From Agrobacterium vitis (lineage in GTDB: Bacteria > Pseudomonadota > Alphaproteobacteria > Rhizobiales > Rhizobiaceae), in contig NZ_CP118261.1 in assembly GCF_013337045.2 (NCBI RefSeq), forward strand, positions 124,001 to 188,000: a stretch of 64,000 nucleotides of DNA. Direction: 5' to 3'. A program made the translations under genes and the position numbers. Of this stretch, positions 26,705 through 36,468 are shown piece by piece (within the stretch, counting starts at the first letter, position 1; each line of letters opens with the position of its first letter). A model generated the notes under the pieces. That model had not been told where the DNA came from. It made no database searches and saw only the letters and a list, made by a program, of their open reading frames with translations.

Positions 26705-28969
26705 ATGACCAGGGATTCCGCGCATGCAATACCGGTTGCTGTGTTATCCCCGTTGCGCAATCGGCCGCGCATCCAGAAATTGTCGCTTGTTGTTCGCCAG
26801 TGGCGGCGGTCGCTTGGGGCGAAAATCACCCTCGTGCTTCTGGTTGGTGTAATCTTTGCCTATGGCGTCGGAGCGATGCTTGGTCTGACAATGTTCGTGT
26901 CCGCCGCCCGTGAACAACGCGAGACCCAAGCGAAAATCAACATACAGATCGCCAGCGCCGCACTCCGTAGCGTCTATACTTACGTTTCAGCCACTGTCGA
27001 TGCCAATGGCCGGATCGCCCGCATCGTCTCCTCCCAACCTGTCGGTGACGATGCGTCCGTTCTGTTGACAGGCTTCAGCCCCGTTGACGTACTGGCATCC
27101 ATTTCAGCGCAGACCACGAACAATGCGTGGCTGTTCAGCTATGACAGCCAGACAAAGACGTTCCTTCCCATTGCCTCGTCATTCACCGGCACCGAAAACC
27201 CTGAAAACATTACCGTTACGGGAGACATTTTCTCGAAGCTGGCCGATGACCAACAGCTGACAACAGGCTTTGCCTCGATTGGCGGGACGATGCACTACGT
27301 CGGCTTGCTGCCTATATCCGACGGCGCCGGCCGACTGATGGGAGCGGTTGCCACGAGCATCGGCAGGGCAGACGAGCTTCGTCGCGCTCAGGAAGCTCTC
27401 ATTCGTAATTCCCTTATCGTGTTTTTCGGCATTCTCTGCCTGACAGGCTTTACCGTGACCTCCATTGCGCGTCGCCTTTTTAAACCGTTCCCCCAGCTCG
27501 TCCACGCGACTTTGCGGGTAGCCCGCGAAGACACCGATATCGTGACGCCCTTTCAAAATCGCGCAGATGAGATCGGCGACCTTGCGGTTGCGATTGAAAC
27601 CTTGCGGGAGGCGGTTGTGGAGCGCGCACGCCTGCGCGAGATCCGAGACATGGCGATACAAATGGAGCATATGGCTCACCACGACGCCCTAACCGGCCTG
27701 CCGAACCGCGCTTTGCTGATGAAACGTCTCGACGATGCTGTAGCAAGGTGTTCTGCCATGCAAGGCGGATCTAATATTCTTCTTCTCGATCTGGACCGGT
27801 TCAAAGCCGTCAACGACACGCTTGGCCATGGCGCTGGCGATGCGCTTTTGATTGAGACTGCAGACCGTATCCGGTCCTTGATCGAGGTCGATGACGTCGC
27901 GGCTCGTCTTGGCGGCGACGAGTTTGCGATAATTCAGCGGGTAAGGGCTAACTATCGCCCGGAAGCAGAAGCTCTTGCCAAGCAGTTGATCGAAAGTCTC
28001 TCGCAGCCGCTTGCGATCGGCAACCAACAGGTAAAAATCGGGACCAGCATCGGCATCGCCTCCATGCCTGTCCACGGGGTGTCCGCAGACCAGGTTCTGC
28101 AAAATGCCGACCTCGGGCTTTACCGCGCCAAGTCCAAAGGGCGCGGCACATTTGCCTTCTTCGAGGAGGGCATGGACATGGCTGTTCAAGGGCAGCATGC
28201 CTTAGCAATCGAACTTCGAACCGCGATACAAAAGCAGGAGTTCGAGCTGCACTTTCAGCCCATCGTCGACTTCAGCAGTGGGGCCACCTGTGCATTCGAG
28301 GCATTGATCCGCTGGCGCCATCCCAAGTTAGGGCTGGTTGCGCCGGACCGATTTATCTCCTTGGCGGAGGAGACGGGTTCCATAACCGAACTGGGAAATT
28401 GGGTTCTGCAAACTGCTTGTGCCGAGGCGATGAGGTGGGAGAAGCATATTAAGGTGGCAGTCAATATTTCCGCCCTCCAGTTGCGCGAGCCGGATTTCGC
28501 ACCAGACGTCCTCAGGATGCTGAGCGTGTCCGGGTTGGAACCAGAGCGCTTGGAACTTGAAGTGACTGAAAGCCTCGTCCTGGAAGATGAAGTCAGTATA
28601 GCCGCATTGACTGCCTTGGCTAAGGCCGGAGTTTCCATCGTCCTCGACGATTTCGGGACAGGTTATGCATCGCTCATCTCGCTTCTGCGCGTGCCGTTCA
28701 AGAAATTAAAGATCGACCGCGCCTTCGTCTCCGGGTTGCCACACGACGCTCCGTCGGCGACAGTCGTCGCAGCGGTCATTGCCTTGACGCGGCAATTAGA
28801 CATCACAGTGACTGCCGAAGGGGTGGAAAACGAGGCCCAGGCTGAAATCCTCAGGCTCTCCGGCTGCACGCAAGGGCAGGGATACCACTTCGGCCGACCG
28901 TCTCCTTCTGTCGTTCCCGGCATCCATAGCAGCGAAACACGTCCGGATTCGCGGTCAAAAATTTCATAG
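26705..28969 (+). CDS. Membrane GGDEF-EAL protein
   Basis: A 754-aa cyclic-di-GMP enzyme. Two membrane helices (about 40-60 and 232-252) enclose a periplasmic sensing region of about 170 residues. A HAMP-like segment (about 255-305), a GGDEF domain with an intact RLGGDEF (about 400) and an EAL domain with FEALIRW (about 531) and DDFGTGYASL follow. Both active-site motifs are kept, so it could make or degrade the messenger. A TTG sits directly before the ATG and could also serve as start. Twenty base pairs downstream begins the first of two solute-binding-protein genes in the same direction, so a ligand-loaded binding protein may signal to the periplasmic domain. Confidence 0.92.
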   Translation: MTRDSAHAIPVAVLSPLRNRPRIQKLSLVVRQWRRSLGAKITLVLLVGVIFAYGVGAMLGLTMFVSAAREQRETQAKINIQIASAALRSVYTYVSATVDANGRIARIVSSQPVGDDASVLLTGFSPVDVLASISAQTTNNAWLFSYDSQTKTFLPIASSFTGTENPENITVTGDIFSKLADDQQLTTGFASIGGTMHYVGLLPISDGAGRLMGAVATSIGRADELRRAQEALIRNSLIVFFGILCLTGFTVTSIARRLFKPFPQLVHATLRVAREDTDIVTPFQNRADEIGDLAVAIETLREAVVERARLREIRDMAIQMEHMAHHDALTGLPNRALLMKRLDDAVARCSAMQGGSNILLLDLDRFKAVNDTLGHGAGDALLIETADRIRSLIEVDDVAARLGGDEFAIIQRVRANYRPEAEALAKQLIESLSQPLAIGNQQVKIGTSIGIASMPVHGVSADQVLQNADLGLYRAKSKGRGTFAFFEEGMDMAVQGQHALAIELRTAIQKQEFELHFQPIVDFSSGATCAFEALIRWRHPKLGLVAPDRFISLAEETGSITELGNWVLQTACAEAMRWEKHIKVAVNISALQLREPDFAPDVLRMLSVSGLEPERLELEVTESLVLEDEVSIAALTALAKAGVSIVLDDFGTGYASLISLLRVPFKKLKIDRAFVSGLPHDAPSATVVAAVIALTRQLDITVTAEGVENEAQAEILRLSGCTQGQGYHFGRPSPSVVPGIHSSETRPDSRSKIS

Positions 28970-28988
28970 GAAAAAGCGAGGATTTTGC

Positions 28989-29882
28989 ATGCGCAGCATT
29001 GGTACCGCACTGACCGCCCTGACACTTGCTTGCGTGGCAACTGCTAACGCGCTGGCTGGCGAAGCCACGCTCGACAAGATCGCAAGGAGCGGTGTCATTA
29101 CTTTAGGCTATCGCCAGACCGAACCTCCGTTTTCGTACAAGACGCCGTCCGGAGACATCATCGGGTTCTCGATGGACCTTTGCCAGCATGTTGCGGCGGA
29201 TATTGGCAAGCACCTCAAACGAGAAGATCTCAAATTAGAATATGTTCTTGCAACGCCGGCGACACGTTTCATCCTCGTCAAGAACGGGACGATCGATATC
29301 GAGTGCGCGGCAACCACCAACAATGCCGAACGGCGCAAAACAGTTGAATTTTCCTATCCTGACTTTCTGACCGCTACCCAGTTTGTGACGCGCCGAAGCG
29401 ACAGCATCACGTCAATCGAGGATCTTACCGGTCGAACAGTGACGTCGGCGTCGGGTACGGTGAATATCGATCAACTCAATACTATCAACCGTGAGAAGAA
29501 GCTCAGCATAGCGGTGATAGCGACCAAGACCAATGAGGAGGCCTTCAATCTGGTCGTGTCCGAGCGGGCGCATGCTTTCGTGATGGACGGTATCCTACTT
29601 GCTGCCATGATCGCCCAGTCGGATGATCCGTCAAAATATTTGCTGTCCGAGGATATGCTGAGCAAGCCAGAGCCTTACGGCCTGATGCTTCGGAAAGACG
29701 ACGAGGCGTTCAAAACGGTCGTCAACGACAGTCTGCGTAAACTGTTCATGAGCCCTGAGATGGATGCTATCTACGCGAAATGGTTCACATCACCGATCCC
29801 GCCGTCGGGCATGAACCTCAATCTTCCGATGTCTGGGGTCCTGAAGAAGGCTTATGCTGATCCAGTGGAGTATAAGGATTGA
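28989..29882 (+). CDS. Polar-amino-acid-type periplasmic binding protein (first of tandem pair)
   Basis: A 297-aa family 3 solute-binding protein resembling the glutamate/aspartate receptor GltI. It has a signal peptide cleaved near ALAGEA, then TLDKIARSGVITLGYR, PPFSYKTPSGDIIGFSMDLC, TIDIECAATTNNAERRKTV and DLTGRTVTSASGTVN. No permease or ATPase gene is near. It starts 20 bp after the GGDEF-EAL gene and is followed 32 bp later by a paralogue. Its position suggests a sensory role feeding the upstream cyclic-di-GMP protein, or service to a transporter elsewhere. Confidence 0.92.
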   Translation: MRSIGTALTALTLACVATANALAGEATLDKIARSGVITLGYRQTEPPFSYKTPSGDIIGFSMDLCQHVAADIGKHLKREDLKLEYVLATPATRFILVKNGTIDIECAATTNNAERRKTVEFSYPDFLTATQFVTRRSDSITSIEDLTGRTVTSASGTVNIDQLNTINREKKLSIAVIATKTNEEAFNLVVSERAHAFVMDGILLAAMIAQSDDPSKYLLSEDMLSKPEPYGLMLRKDDEAFKTVVNDSLRKLFMSPEMDAIYAKWFTSPIPPSGMNLNLPMSGVLKKAYADPVEYKD

Positions 29883-29913
29883 CGTCTTTTCTACTTTGAG
29901 GGGGACATTGAAT

Positions 29914-30813
29914 ATGTTGAAGACGAGACGCCTGAGACTTCTGTTGGTATTCGTTCTGGTTGCTTTTACCGGAAAGGGGGCTTTTGCAGAAAATTCTCCG
30001 ATACTCGATAGAATTCTGCAAACCGGGATCATCCGGATAGGATATTCGACAGATGACGCACCTTTCTCGTTTCTGGACGCGTCTGGTAAGCCGATCGGTT
30101 ACTCGATCGATTTATGTTTGCGAATTGTCGACAGCTTGAGGCAAAAGTATACTCGGCCAGACCTGAAGATCGAATACGAGCCACGCTCAGCGGCGAACCG
30201 GTTTGCAAAGGTCATGGACGGGACGATTGATATCGAGTGTGTTTCGACCACGAACACCGCCGAACGTCGAAAGAGCGTGGCATTTTCCTATGCTCATTTT
30301 TTGACGGCGACCCAGTTCGTTTCTCTCAAGGCGAGTAACCTACATAGAATTGAAGATCTCGCTGGTCGAACGGTGACTTCGCCGGTGGCCACAAACAATA
30401 TCGGTTATCTCAATAGCATCAACCGCAGCCGAAATCTCCACATCGCGGTTGTGCCAAGTAGCGACCAGCCGACCGCTTTTGCGATGGTGACCGAGGGGAG
30501 GGCATCGGCCTATGTCATGGATAGCATTCTGCTGGCAGTAACCATAGCAAACTCCGGAGCTCCGGAGAAATATAACCTTTCAGACGACTCTCTCATGGCT
30601 CCGGAACCCTACGGCCTGATGTTCAGGAAGGGCGACAATACTTTCAGGGAAGATGTCAACGCGGCATTGCGTCAGATTTTCCAAGGAGATGAAATCAAGG
30701 ACACGTACGATCGCTGGTTCATGTCACCAATTCCACCCAACGGAATCAATCTCAATTTCCCGATGTCGTCGGCCCTGCGAACGATCCTGCATAACCCCGC
30801 CGATCAACAGTAA
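29914..30813 (+). CDS. Polar-amino-acid-type periplasmic binding protein (second of tandem pair)
   Basis: A 299-aa paralogue of the preceding gene with its own signal peptide (cleavage near AFAENS). Conserved blocks are IGYSTDDAPFSFLDASGKPI, DGTIDIECVSTTNTAERRKS and RIEDLAGRTVTS. The ATG at 29914 is preferred because GAGGGGG precedes it and the signal peptide begins right after; the frame is open further upstream without support. The two proteins end alike (SPIPP.G.NLN.PMS), so they arose by tandem duplication and divergence. Confidence 0.92.
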   Translation: MLKTRRLRLLLVFVLVAFTGKGAFAENSPILDRILQTGIIRIGYSTDDAPFSFLDASGKPIGYSIDLCLRIVDSLRQKYTRPDLKIEYEPRSAANRFAKVMDGTIDIECVSTTNTAERRKSVAFSYAHFLTATQFVSLKASNLHRIEDLAGRTVTSPVATNNIGYLNSINRSRNLHIAVVPSSDQPTAFAMVTEGRASAYVMDSILLAVTIANSGAPEKYNLSDDSLMAPEPYGLMFRKGDNTFREDVNAALRQIFQGDEIKDTYDRWFMSPIPPNGINLNFPMSSALRTILHNPADQQ

Positions 30814-30894
30814 TACCGGATTTCGCTGATCGCCACCTGGGGTCAGGACGTATTAATCTTTGAGTTGACTTCAAGGAGATGATTCAAGGTTGCA

Positions 30895-31430
30895 GGAGGA
30901 TACTGCCTTGTCTCACTTGCTGATGATGACTTCGGAACAGATGCGCCGGATTGAGCCTTATTTCCCGTTGTCGCACGGGGTGCCGCGAGTAGCGATCGAC
31001 GGGTTTTGAGCGGCACCCTGTTCGTGATCCGCAATGGCCTTCGATGGGGGGATGCCCCTGCAGACTATGGCCCGCACAAAACCATCTACAATCGCTTCAT
31101 CCGGTGGATCCGGCCTGGTGTGTTCAATCGCATCCTTGCATAACTGGCAGCTCAAGGCGGGGAACCAGACAATCTGATGATCGATGCAACCCATCTTAAA
31201 GCGAATCGCACCGCTGCCAGTCTGCTTAAAAGGGGCTCTACCCCGATGTATCGGACGCAGCCGTGGCGGACTGATCACCAAGCTGCAAGTAGTCTGCGGC
31301 GGCCATGGCCGCCACGTCTGTTACATCTAAGCGAACGGCAGGCAAACAATCACAAAACCGCTGCAGCCGTAGTCCATGACTTTCCAAAAAACCCACACCT
31401 TGCTCGCCGATAGGGGGCCCAAAGTCATAA
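30895..31430 (+). pseudogene. IS5-family transposase relic
   Basis: Broken frames read MTSEQMRRIEPYFPLSHGVP, then RNGLRWGDAPADYGPHKTIY and NRFIRW, then LMIDATHLKANRTAASLLK and GRSRGGLITKLQVVC, ending LLADRG. Stops and frame changes are frequent and the C-terminal catalytic part is missing. Confidence 0.75.
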
Positions 31431-31627
31431 GGGATTTTAAGAGCGTCTTCTGGCCATGGAGTGTTATCTTCCAGCTGCTCAGACTTATCGCTCCGGGGTT
31501 TATGGCAGGTGATCGCGCGTGGCGGTCTTTTCCAGTTGACACCCACAATGGCATGCTCTTCACAGGAACGATCATTTCTAATCGCTTGCTGATCCCTTCC
31601 CGCCCACCCTGAAAACGAGAATCACCT

Positions 31628-34600
31628 ATGAAGAAAAGCGCTGCGCCCGATCCGTCACGCCGAAACCTCGGTCTCGATCCCGGCGTTGCCCTTGGCCTTT
31701 TAGGCGCGATAATCTTCTTCCTAATCAGCGGGTTTGTTGCCAATTTCAACCTGCAGGCTTTGCGCGATGGCAATGAGAAGGTTGTCCAGACGCATGTCGC
31801 CATCGTCGCGCTGGACGAGCTGCTTTCTCATCTGCAGGATGCTGAAACCGGACAGCGGGGTTTCCTGCTGACCAATAACGAAAGTTATCTGGCACCCTAC
31901 AATGCGGCGCTACGAGCAATCCCGACGCAACTCGATAAAATCGCGCAGTTAAGTGGGTCCAATATCGGACAGAGCCCGCGACTGACTGCGCTCCGGCAAC
32001 ATGTCGATGGCAAACTTTCCGAACTTAACGAGACGATCGAACTTCGCCGCACGGCAGGGCTGGAGGCGGCACTTGCCGTCGTCAACTCCGACCGCGGGAA
32101 GCTCGAGATGGATGCTATCCGCGCTCAAATCTCCGCCTTGGCGCAGGGACAAACAGAGGTTCGGGTGCAGCGGCTCGCCGAAATGAACGCTGCACAGCAG
32201 AGAGCACTTCTCAGTACGCTTCTAGCGGGGCTGCTCGGCATCGGACTAACAGTGGCGATTGGCTTGTTGATGCGCAGGGCCACTATGGCTCGGAGACGAG
32301 AAGAATGGCTTCAGTCCGGAGAAGTCGGCTTGTCCGGCGCTTTGTTGGGCGATCAACCGATGGAACAGCTCGGCAATAGCATCCTCGACTTCCTGACGCG
32401 CTATGTCGGCGCTGTCGCGGGAGCCGTATTCACCGGCGCCGGCGATCACTATCAGCGCGCTGCCGTCTACGGCATTCCGGATGACGCTAGCGTCCCGATG
32501 CGGTTCAAAGCCAGAGAAGGTCTTTTGGGGCAAGCTGCTGCTGAAGGTAGAGCAATGATGGTGGGCGAGGTGCCAGATGGCTATCTCGCCTTCGGCTCCG
32601 CTCTTGGACGGGATAAGCCGAAGCATCTGGTCATCCTGCCGGGACGCGTCGACGGCACTGTCAATTCCGTCATCGAGCTGGGCTTTCTGCGTCCGATCGA
32701 CGAACGCATCGTCACGCTCCTGGAACGCGCTTCGGAAGCCGTCGCCATCGCCGTGCGGTCCGGAATTTATCGCAGTGAGCTTCAGAATCTGCTCGAAGAA
32801 ACGCAACGTCAGTCGGAGGAGCTGCAGACCCAGAGCGAGGAGCTGCGCGTATCGAATGAAGAGCTGGAGGAGCAGGGCCGGGCGCTGAAGGAGTCGCAGG
32901 CGCGCCTTGAACAGCAACAGGTTGAACTTGAGCAGACAAATTCACAGCTCGAAGAGCAAGCCCAAGCGCTGGAGGTTCATAAGGATGATCTTGAACGGTC
33001 AAACGCTTCTGTTCAGCTCAAGGCGCGGGAGCTTGAGCAAGCAAGCCGATACAAGTCTGACTTCCTCGCCAACATGTCGCACGAACTGCGCACGCCGCTC
33101 AATTCCTCGCTGATCCTTGCGAAGCTGCTCGCCGACAACCCGAACGAAAATCTCACCGCCGAGCAGGTCAAGTTCGCACAGACGATCCAGTCTTCAGGCA
33201 ACGATCTTCTGAACCTGATCAACGATATTCTCGATCTGTCCAAGATCGAAGCTGGCCATGTCGACATACGGCCCGAAGTGGTAACGGTCGAGCAACTGGC
33301 CGGCAACCTGCGGCAAGTCTTTCAACCCTTGGCAGCCGACAAGAAGCTTGATTTTTCGGTCGAGATTGGCCCCGATTGCCCCGCGACCATCGAGACCGAT
33401 CAGCAGCGCCTCGAACAGGTGCTGAAGAACCTCCTTTCCAACGCCATCAAATTCACGGAAGCCGGCCGGGTAAGACTGTCGATCCGATCGGTTTCCGACG
33501 GTCAGGTTGCCTTCTCCGTGTCAGACACTGGCATTGGCATCGCCAAGGAGCAGCAGCGAAGCGTTTTCGAGGCGTTCCACCAGGCTGACGGCACGATCAG
33601 TCGAAAGTATGGGGGCACCGGTCTGGGACTGTCGATTTCCCGTGAGCTCGTGCGCCTCCTGGGCGGCTCTCTCGGACTGGAAAGCCAGCCGGGCGAGGGC
33701 AGTACCTTCACGCTCGCCATTCCGCCAGCCTACGATCCAGCCAAAGTCGCACCGCGCGACGCGCCCCCAAGCGCTGCCGTTGAGTCGGAGCGGCCGTCGT
33801 CGGAACTGGCCCGACCGGTAACCCCAAGACCAGCGTCGAAGGTCGAGGATGATCGTGATACATTGACCGACGCGAAACGCGTGCTTTTGGTCATCGAAGA
33901 CGACGCATCATTTGCTGGCATCGTCCGTGATCTGTCTCGTGAGATGGGATTCCGCTCTCTGGTCGCTGGAACGGCCGAGGAAGCCTTGAACCTCGCCAAG
34001 GAATATATGCCGAGCGCGATCATCCTCGATGTCGGTCTACCGGATCAGTCCGGGCTTGCCGTCCTCGACCGGCTCAAGCACGATGTGCAGACGCGCCATA
34101 TCCCAATTCACATTGTCTCGGGCAGCGATCATGCGGAGACCGCTCTGTCGCTTGGCGCAGTCGGATACGCCGTCAAGCCCGTCATGCGCGAGCAACTGGT
34201 CGAAGTGCTGGAGAAGCTCGAGTTCAAGCTGTCCCAGGGCGTACATCGGATCCTCATCGTCGAGGACGACCCGGTGCAGCGCGATGCCGTTGCAAGGTTG
34301 CTGAGTTCTGGCGATGTCGAGACTGTCACCGCCAGCACCGCCGCCGAATGCCTGGAACTGCTCAAGCAGCAGACCTTCGACTGCATGGTGCTGGATCTAT
34401 CCTTGCCGGACGCCTCCGGCTATTCCCTGCTTGAAACGCTGAGCCGCGAGAGCGCCTACGCGTTTCCACCCGTTATCGTCTACACTGGACGCGACCTTTC
34501 GGCCGACGACGAACAACGTCTTCGCCGCTATTCAAAATCGATCATCATCAAGGGAGCAAAGTCGCCCGAGCGCCTGCTCGACGAGGTGAGCCTGTTCCTT

Positions 34601-35062
34601 CACAAGGTGATTTCCGAACTGCCGGACGAACAGCAGAAAATGATCCGCAAGGCCCAGAACAGGGATTCGCTTCTTGAAGGCCGCCGCGTTCTCGTCGTGG
34701 AAGATGACGTCCGCAATGTCTATGCCCTCACCAACATCCTTGAGCCCCGCGGTGTTGTCATTCAGATTGCGCGTAACGGCCAAGAGGCACTTGATGCTCT
34801 CCAGACCGCATCGTCGGCGGCAAGCGCGGCGATCGATCTTGTGCTCATGGACGTCATGATGCCCGTCATGGACGGCCTCACCGCCACGCGAGAGATTCGT
34901 AAAAATCCGGCATGGAAGAAGCTGCCAATCATCACGCTGACTGCCAAGGCCATGCCCGATGATCAACAGCGTTGCATCGATGCCGGCGCCAACGACTATA
35001 TGGCAAAACCATTGGATGTCGAAAAACTATTGTCGCTCGTCCGTGTGTGGATGCCGAAATGA
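31628..35062 (+). CDS. Hybrid sensor kinase with CHASE3, GAF and three receiver domains
   Basis: An 1144-aa membrane sensor kinase. Membrane helices lie at about 20-40 and 195-218 and enclose a CHASE3 domain (ETGQRGFLLTN motif). They are followed by a GAF domain (about 240-375), a long coiled coil rich in Glu/Gln (375-470), HisKA with FLANMSHELRTPLNSS (His about 484) and HATPase with LSNAIKFTEAG and GTGLGLSIS. Three receivers follow: VIEDDASF with IILDVGLPD (about 798), VEDDPVQRD with MVLDLSLPD (about 919), and VEDDVRNVY with LMDVMMPVMDG (about 1072). Its stop overlaps the CheR start by four bases, so it heads a translationally coupled operon of kinase, methyltransferase, methylesterase and a second kinase. 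Confidence 0.94.
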   Translation: MKKSAAPDPSRRNLGLDPGVALGLLGAIIFFLISGFVANFNLQALRDGNEKVVQTHVAIVALDELLSHLQDAETGQRGFLLTNNESYLAPYNAALRAIPTQLDKIAQLSGSNIGQSPRLTALRQHVDGKLSELNETIELRRTAGLEAALAVVNSDRGKLEMDAIRAQISALAQGQTEVRVQRLAEMNAAQQRALLSTLLAGLLGIGLTVAIGLLMRRATMARRREEWLQSGEVGLSGALLGDQPMEQLGNSILDFLTRYVGAVAGAVFTGAGDHYQRAAVYGIPDDASVPMRFKAREGLLGQAAAEGRAMMVGEVPDGYLAFGSALGRDKPKHLVILPGRVDGTVNSVIELGFLRPIDERIVTLLERASEAVAIAVRSGIYRSELQNLLEETQRQSEELQTQSEELRVSNEELEEQGRALKESQARLEQQQVELEQTNSQLEEQAQALEVHKDDLERSNASVQLKARELEQASRYKSDFLANMSHELRTPLNSSLILAKLLADNPNENLTAEQVKFAQTIQSSGNDLLNLINDILDLSKIEAGHVDIRPEVVTVEQLAGNLRQVFQPLAADKKLDFSVEIGPDCPATIETDQQRLEQVLKNLLSNAIKFTEAGRVRLSIRSVSDGQVAFSVSDTGIGIAKEQQRSVFEAFHQADGTISRKYGGTGLGLSISRELVRLLGGSLGLESQPGEGSTFTLAIPPAYDPAKVAPRDAPPSAAVESERPSSELARPVTPRPASKVEDDRDTLTDAKRVLLVIEDDASFAGIVRDLSREMGFRSLVAGTAEEALNLAKEYMPSAIILDVGLPDQSGLAVLDRLKHDVQTRHIPIHIVSGSDHAETALSLGAVGYAVKPVMREQLVEVLEKLEFKLSQGVHRILIVEDDPVQRDAVARLLSSGDVETVTASTAAECLELLKQQTFDCMVLDLSLPDASGYSLLETLSRESAYAFPPVIVYTGRDLSADDEQRLRRYSKSIIIKGAKSPERLLDEVSLFLHKVISELPDEQQKMIRKAQNRDSLLEGRRVLVVEDDVRNVYALTNILEPRGVVIQIARNGQEALDALQTASSAASAAIDLVLMDVMMPVMDGLTATREIRKNPAWKKLPIITLTAKAMPDDQQRCIDAGANDYMAKPLDVEKLLSLVRVWMPK

Positions 35063-35898
35063 GCGAGACGCCCGCGCCGGAAAAGATCGAAGACATCGAG
35101 ATCCGCCTCCTGCTGGAGGCCTTGTTCCTCAAATACCACTACGACTTCCGCAACTACGCGATGGCCTCGATAAAGCGACGCCTCAAGCAGGCTCGCCAAC
35201 AGCTTGGGTTCGAGACCTTTTCGGCAATGCAGGAAAGTCTGCTCCACGATCCCGGTATGTTGCCGAAGCTCCTACGGTATCTTACCGTCCAGGTCAGCGA
35301 GATGTTTCGCGATCCGAGCTATTTCAAGGCGATCCGGGAGAAGGTGGTGCCGCATCTGCGAACCTATCCTTCGCTCAAGGTTTGGGTTGCCGGATGCAGC
35401 GAAGGTGAGGAGTTGTACTCGCTGGTTATCCTGTTTCGCGAGGAGGGCCTGGAAGACCGCACGCTGTTTTACGCAACCGATATCAATCAGGAGGCACTGC
35501 AGTCGGCCGAGGCAGGTATCTATGCTTTGGAGCGGGTTCAACTTTTTACCGAGAACCACCGAAAGTCCGGGGGGAAATCCTCTCTGTCCGATTACTACCA
35601 AGCCGCCTATGGCAGCGTGGTCTTCGACAGCACCCTGCGCCGCAACGTCCTGTTTTCGGATCACAGCCTCGTCACCGATGCTGTGTTTGCCGAGATGCAG
35701 CTGATCTCCTGCCGGAATGTCATGATCTACTTCGATCGTCCCTTGCAGGACCGAGCGCTTGGACTGTTCAAGGATTCTCTCGCTCGCAAGGGTTTCCTCG
35801 GCCTTGGCTCCAAGGAGAGTCTCCGCTTTTCGAACCAAGGTGGTTCTTTCTCGGACTTTGTGCGAGAGGAGAAAATCTATCAGAGGCGGGGTGAATGA
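35059..35898 (+). CDS. CheR-type methyltransferase
   Basis: A 279-aa S-adenosylmethionine-dependent methyltransferase of the CheR family. It has an N-terminal helical domain with NYAMASIKRRLKQ, the SAM loop WVAGCSEGEELYSL (about 110-122), ATDINQEAL, and the conserved CRNVMIYFD. The usual GCSTGEE loop is GCSEGEE here. The ATG overlaps the kinase stop (ATGA). No chemoreceptor or CheA gene belongs to this operon, so the substrate may be a receptor elsewhere or the kinase itself. Confidence 0.92.
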   Translation: MSETPAPEKIEDIEIRLLLEALFLKYHYDFRNYAMASIKRRLKQARQQLGFETFSAMQESLLHDPGMLPKLLRYLTVQVSEMFRDPSYFKAIREKVVPHLRTYPSLKVWVAGCSEGEELYSLVILFREEGLEDRTLFYATDINQEALQSAEAGIYALERVQLFTENHRKSGGKSSLSDYYQAAYGSVVFDSTLRRNVLFSDHSLVTDAVFAEMQLISCRNVMIYFDRPLQDRALGLFKDSLARKGFLGLGSKESLRFSNQGGSFSDFVREEKIYQRRGE

Positions 35899-36461
35899 TG
35901 TCGGTAAATCCCGAAGCGATCGTAATCGGTGCGTCAGCCGGCGCTCTTGAGGCACTATCGGCGATTTTGCCGGTTCTGCCGCGAGACTTCCGATTACCGA
36001 TCATTGTTGTCGTGCACGTTCCGCCGGACAAACGTAGCGTCATGGCCGAGCTTTTCCAGGCGAAGTGCCAACTTTCGGCGCGTGAGGCCGAGGACAAGGA
36101 GCCGCTCGCCGGCGGGACGATCTATTTCGCGCCGCCGGACTATCATCTACTGCTTGAAGCCGATAGGAGCCTTGCACTGTCTAGCGACGAGCCCGTCCTC
36201 TTCTCCCGCCCCTCGATCGACGTTCTATTTGAGAGCGCCGCGGACGCTTACGGGCCGGCCTTGATCGCAATCGTGCTCACGGGCGCCAACAGCGATGGCG
36301 CCAAGGGGTTGCAGGCTGTAGTAGACGCAGGGGGAGCGGCGCTTGTCCAGGATCCAGCGGATGCGTTCGCGTCCGCAATGCCCGAAGCTGCCATTCAATT
36401 GTGTCCGAGTGCCCGTGTCTTGTCGCTCGACGCGATCGCAGAATATTTAAGAGAGGTTTAA
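35895..36461 (+). CDS. CheB-type methylesterase without receiver domain
   Basis: A 188-aa protein consisting only of the CheB catalytic domain. The catalytic triad positions are visible as Ser in IGASAGALEAL, His in VVVHVPPDKRS and Asp in GANSDGAKGLQ. The receiver domain of chemotactic CheB is absent, so activity is not controlled by phosphorylation of this protein. It overlaps the cheR stop by four bases (ATGA) and is followed by a REC-kinase gene 7 bp later. Confidence 0.92.
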   Translation: MMSVNPEAIVIGASAGALEALSAILPVLPRDFRLPIIVVVHVPPDKRSVMAELFQAKCQLSAREAEDKEPLAGGTIYFAPPDYHLLLEADRSLALSSDEPVLFSRPSIDVLFESAADAYGPALIAIVLTGANSDGAKGLQAVVDAGGAALVQDPADAFASAMPEAAIQLCPSARVLSLDAIAEYLREV

Positions 36462-36468
36462 GACGAAT

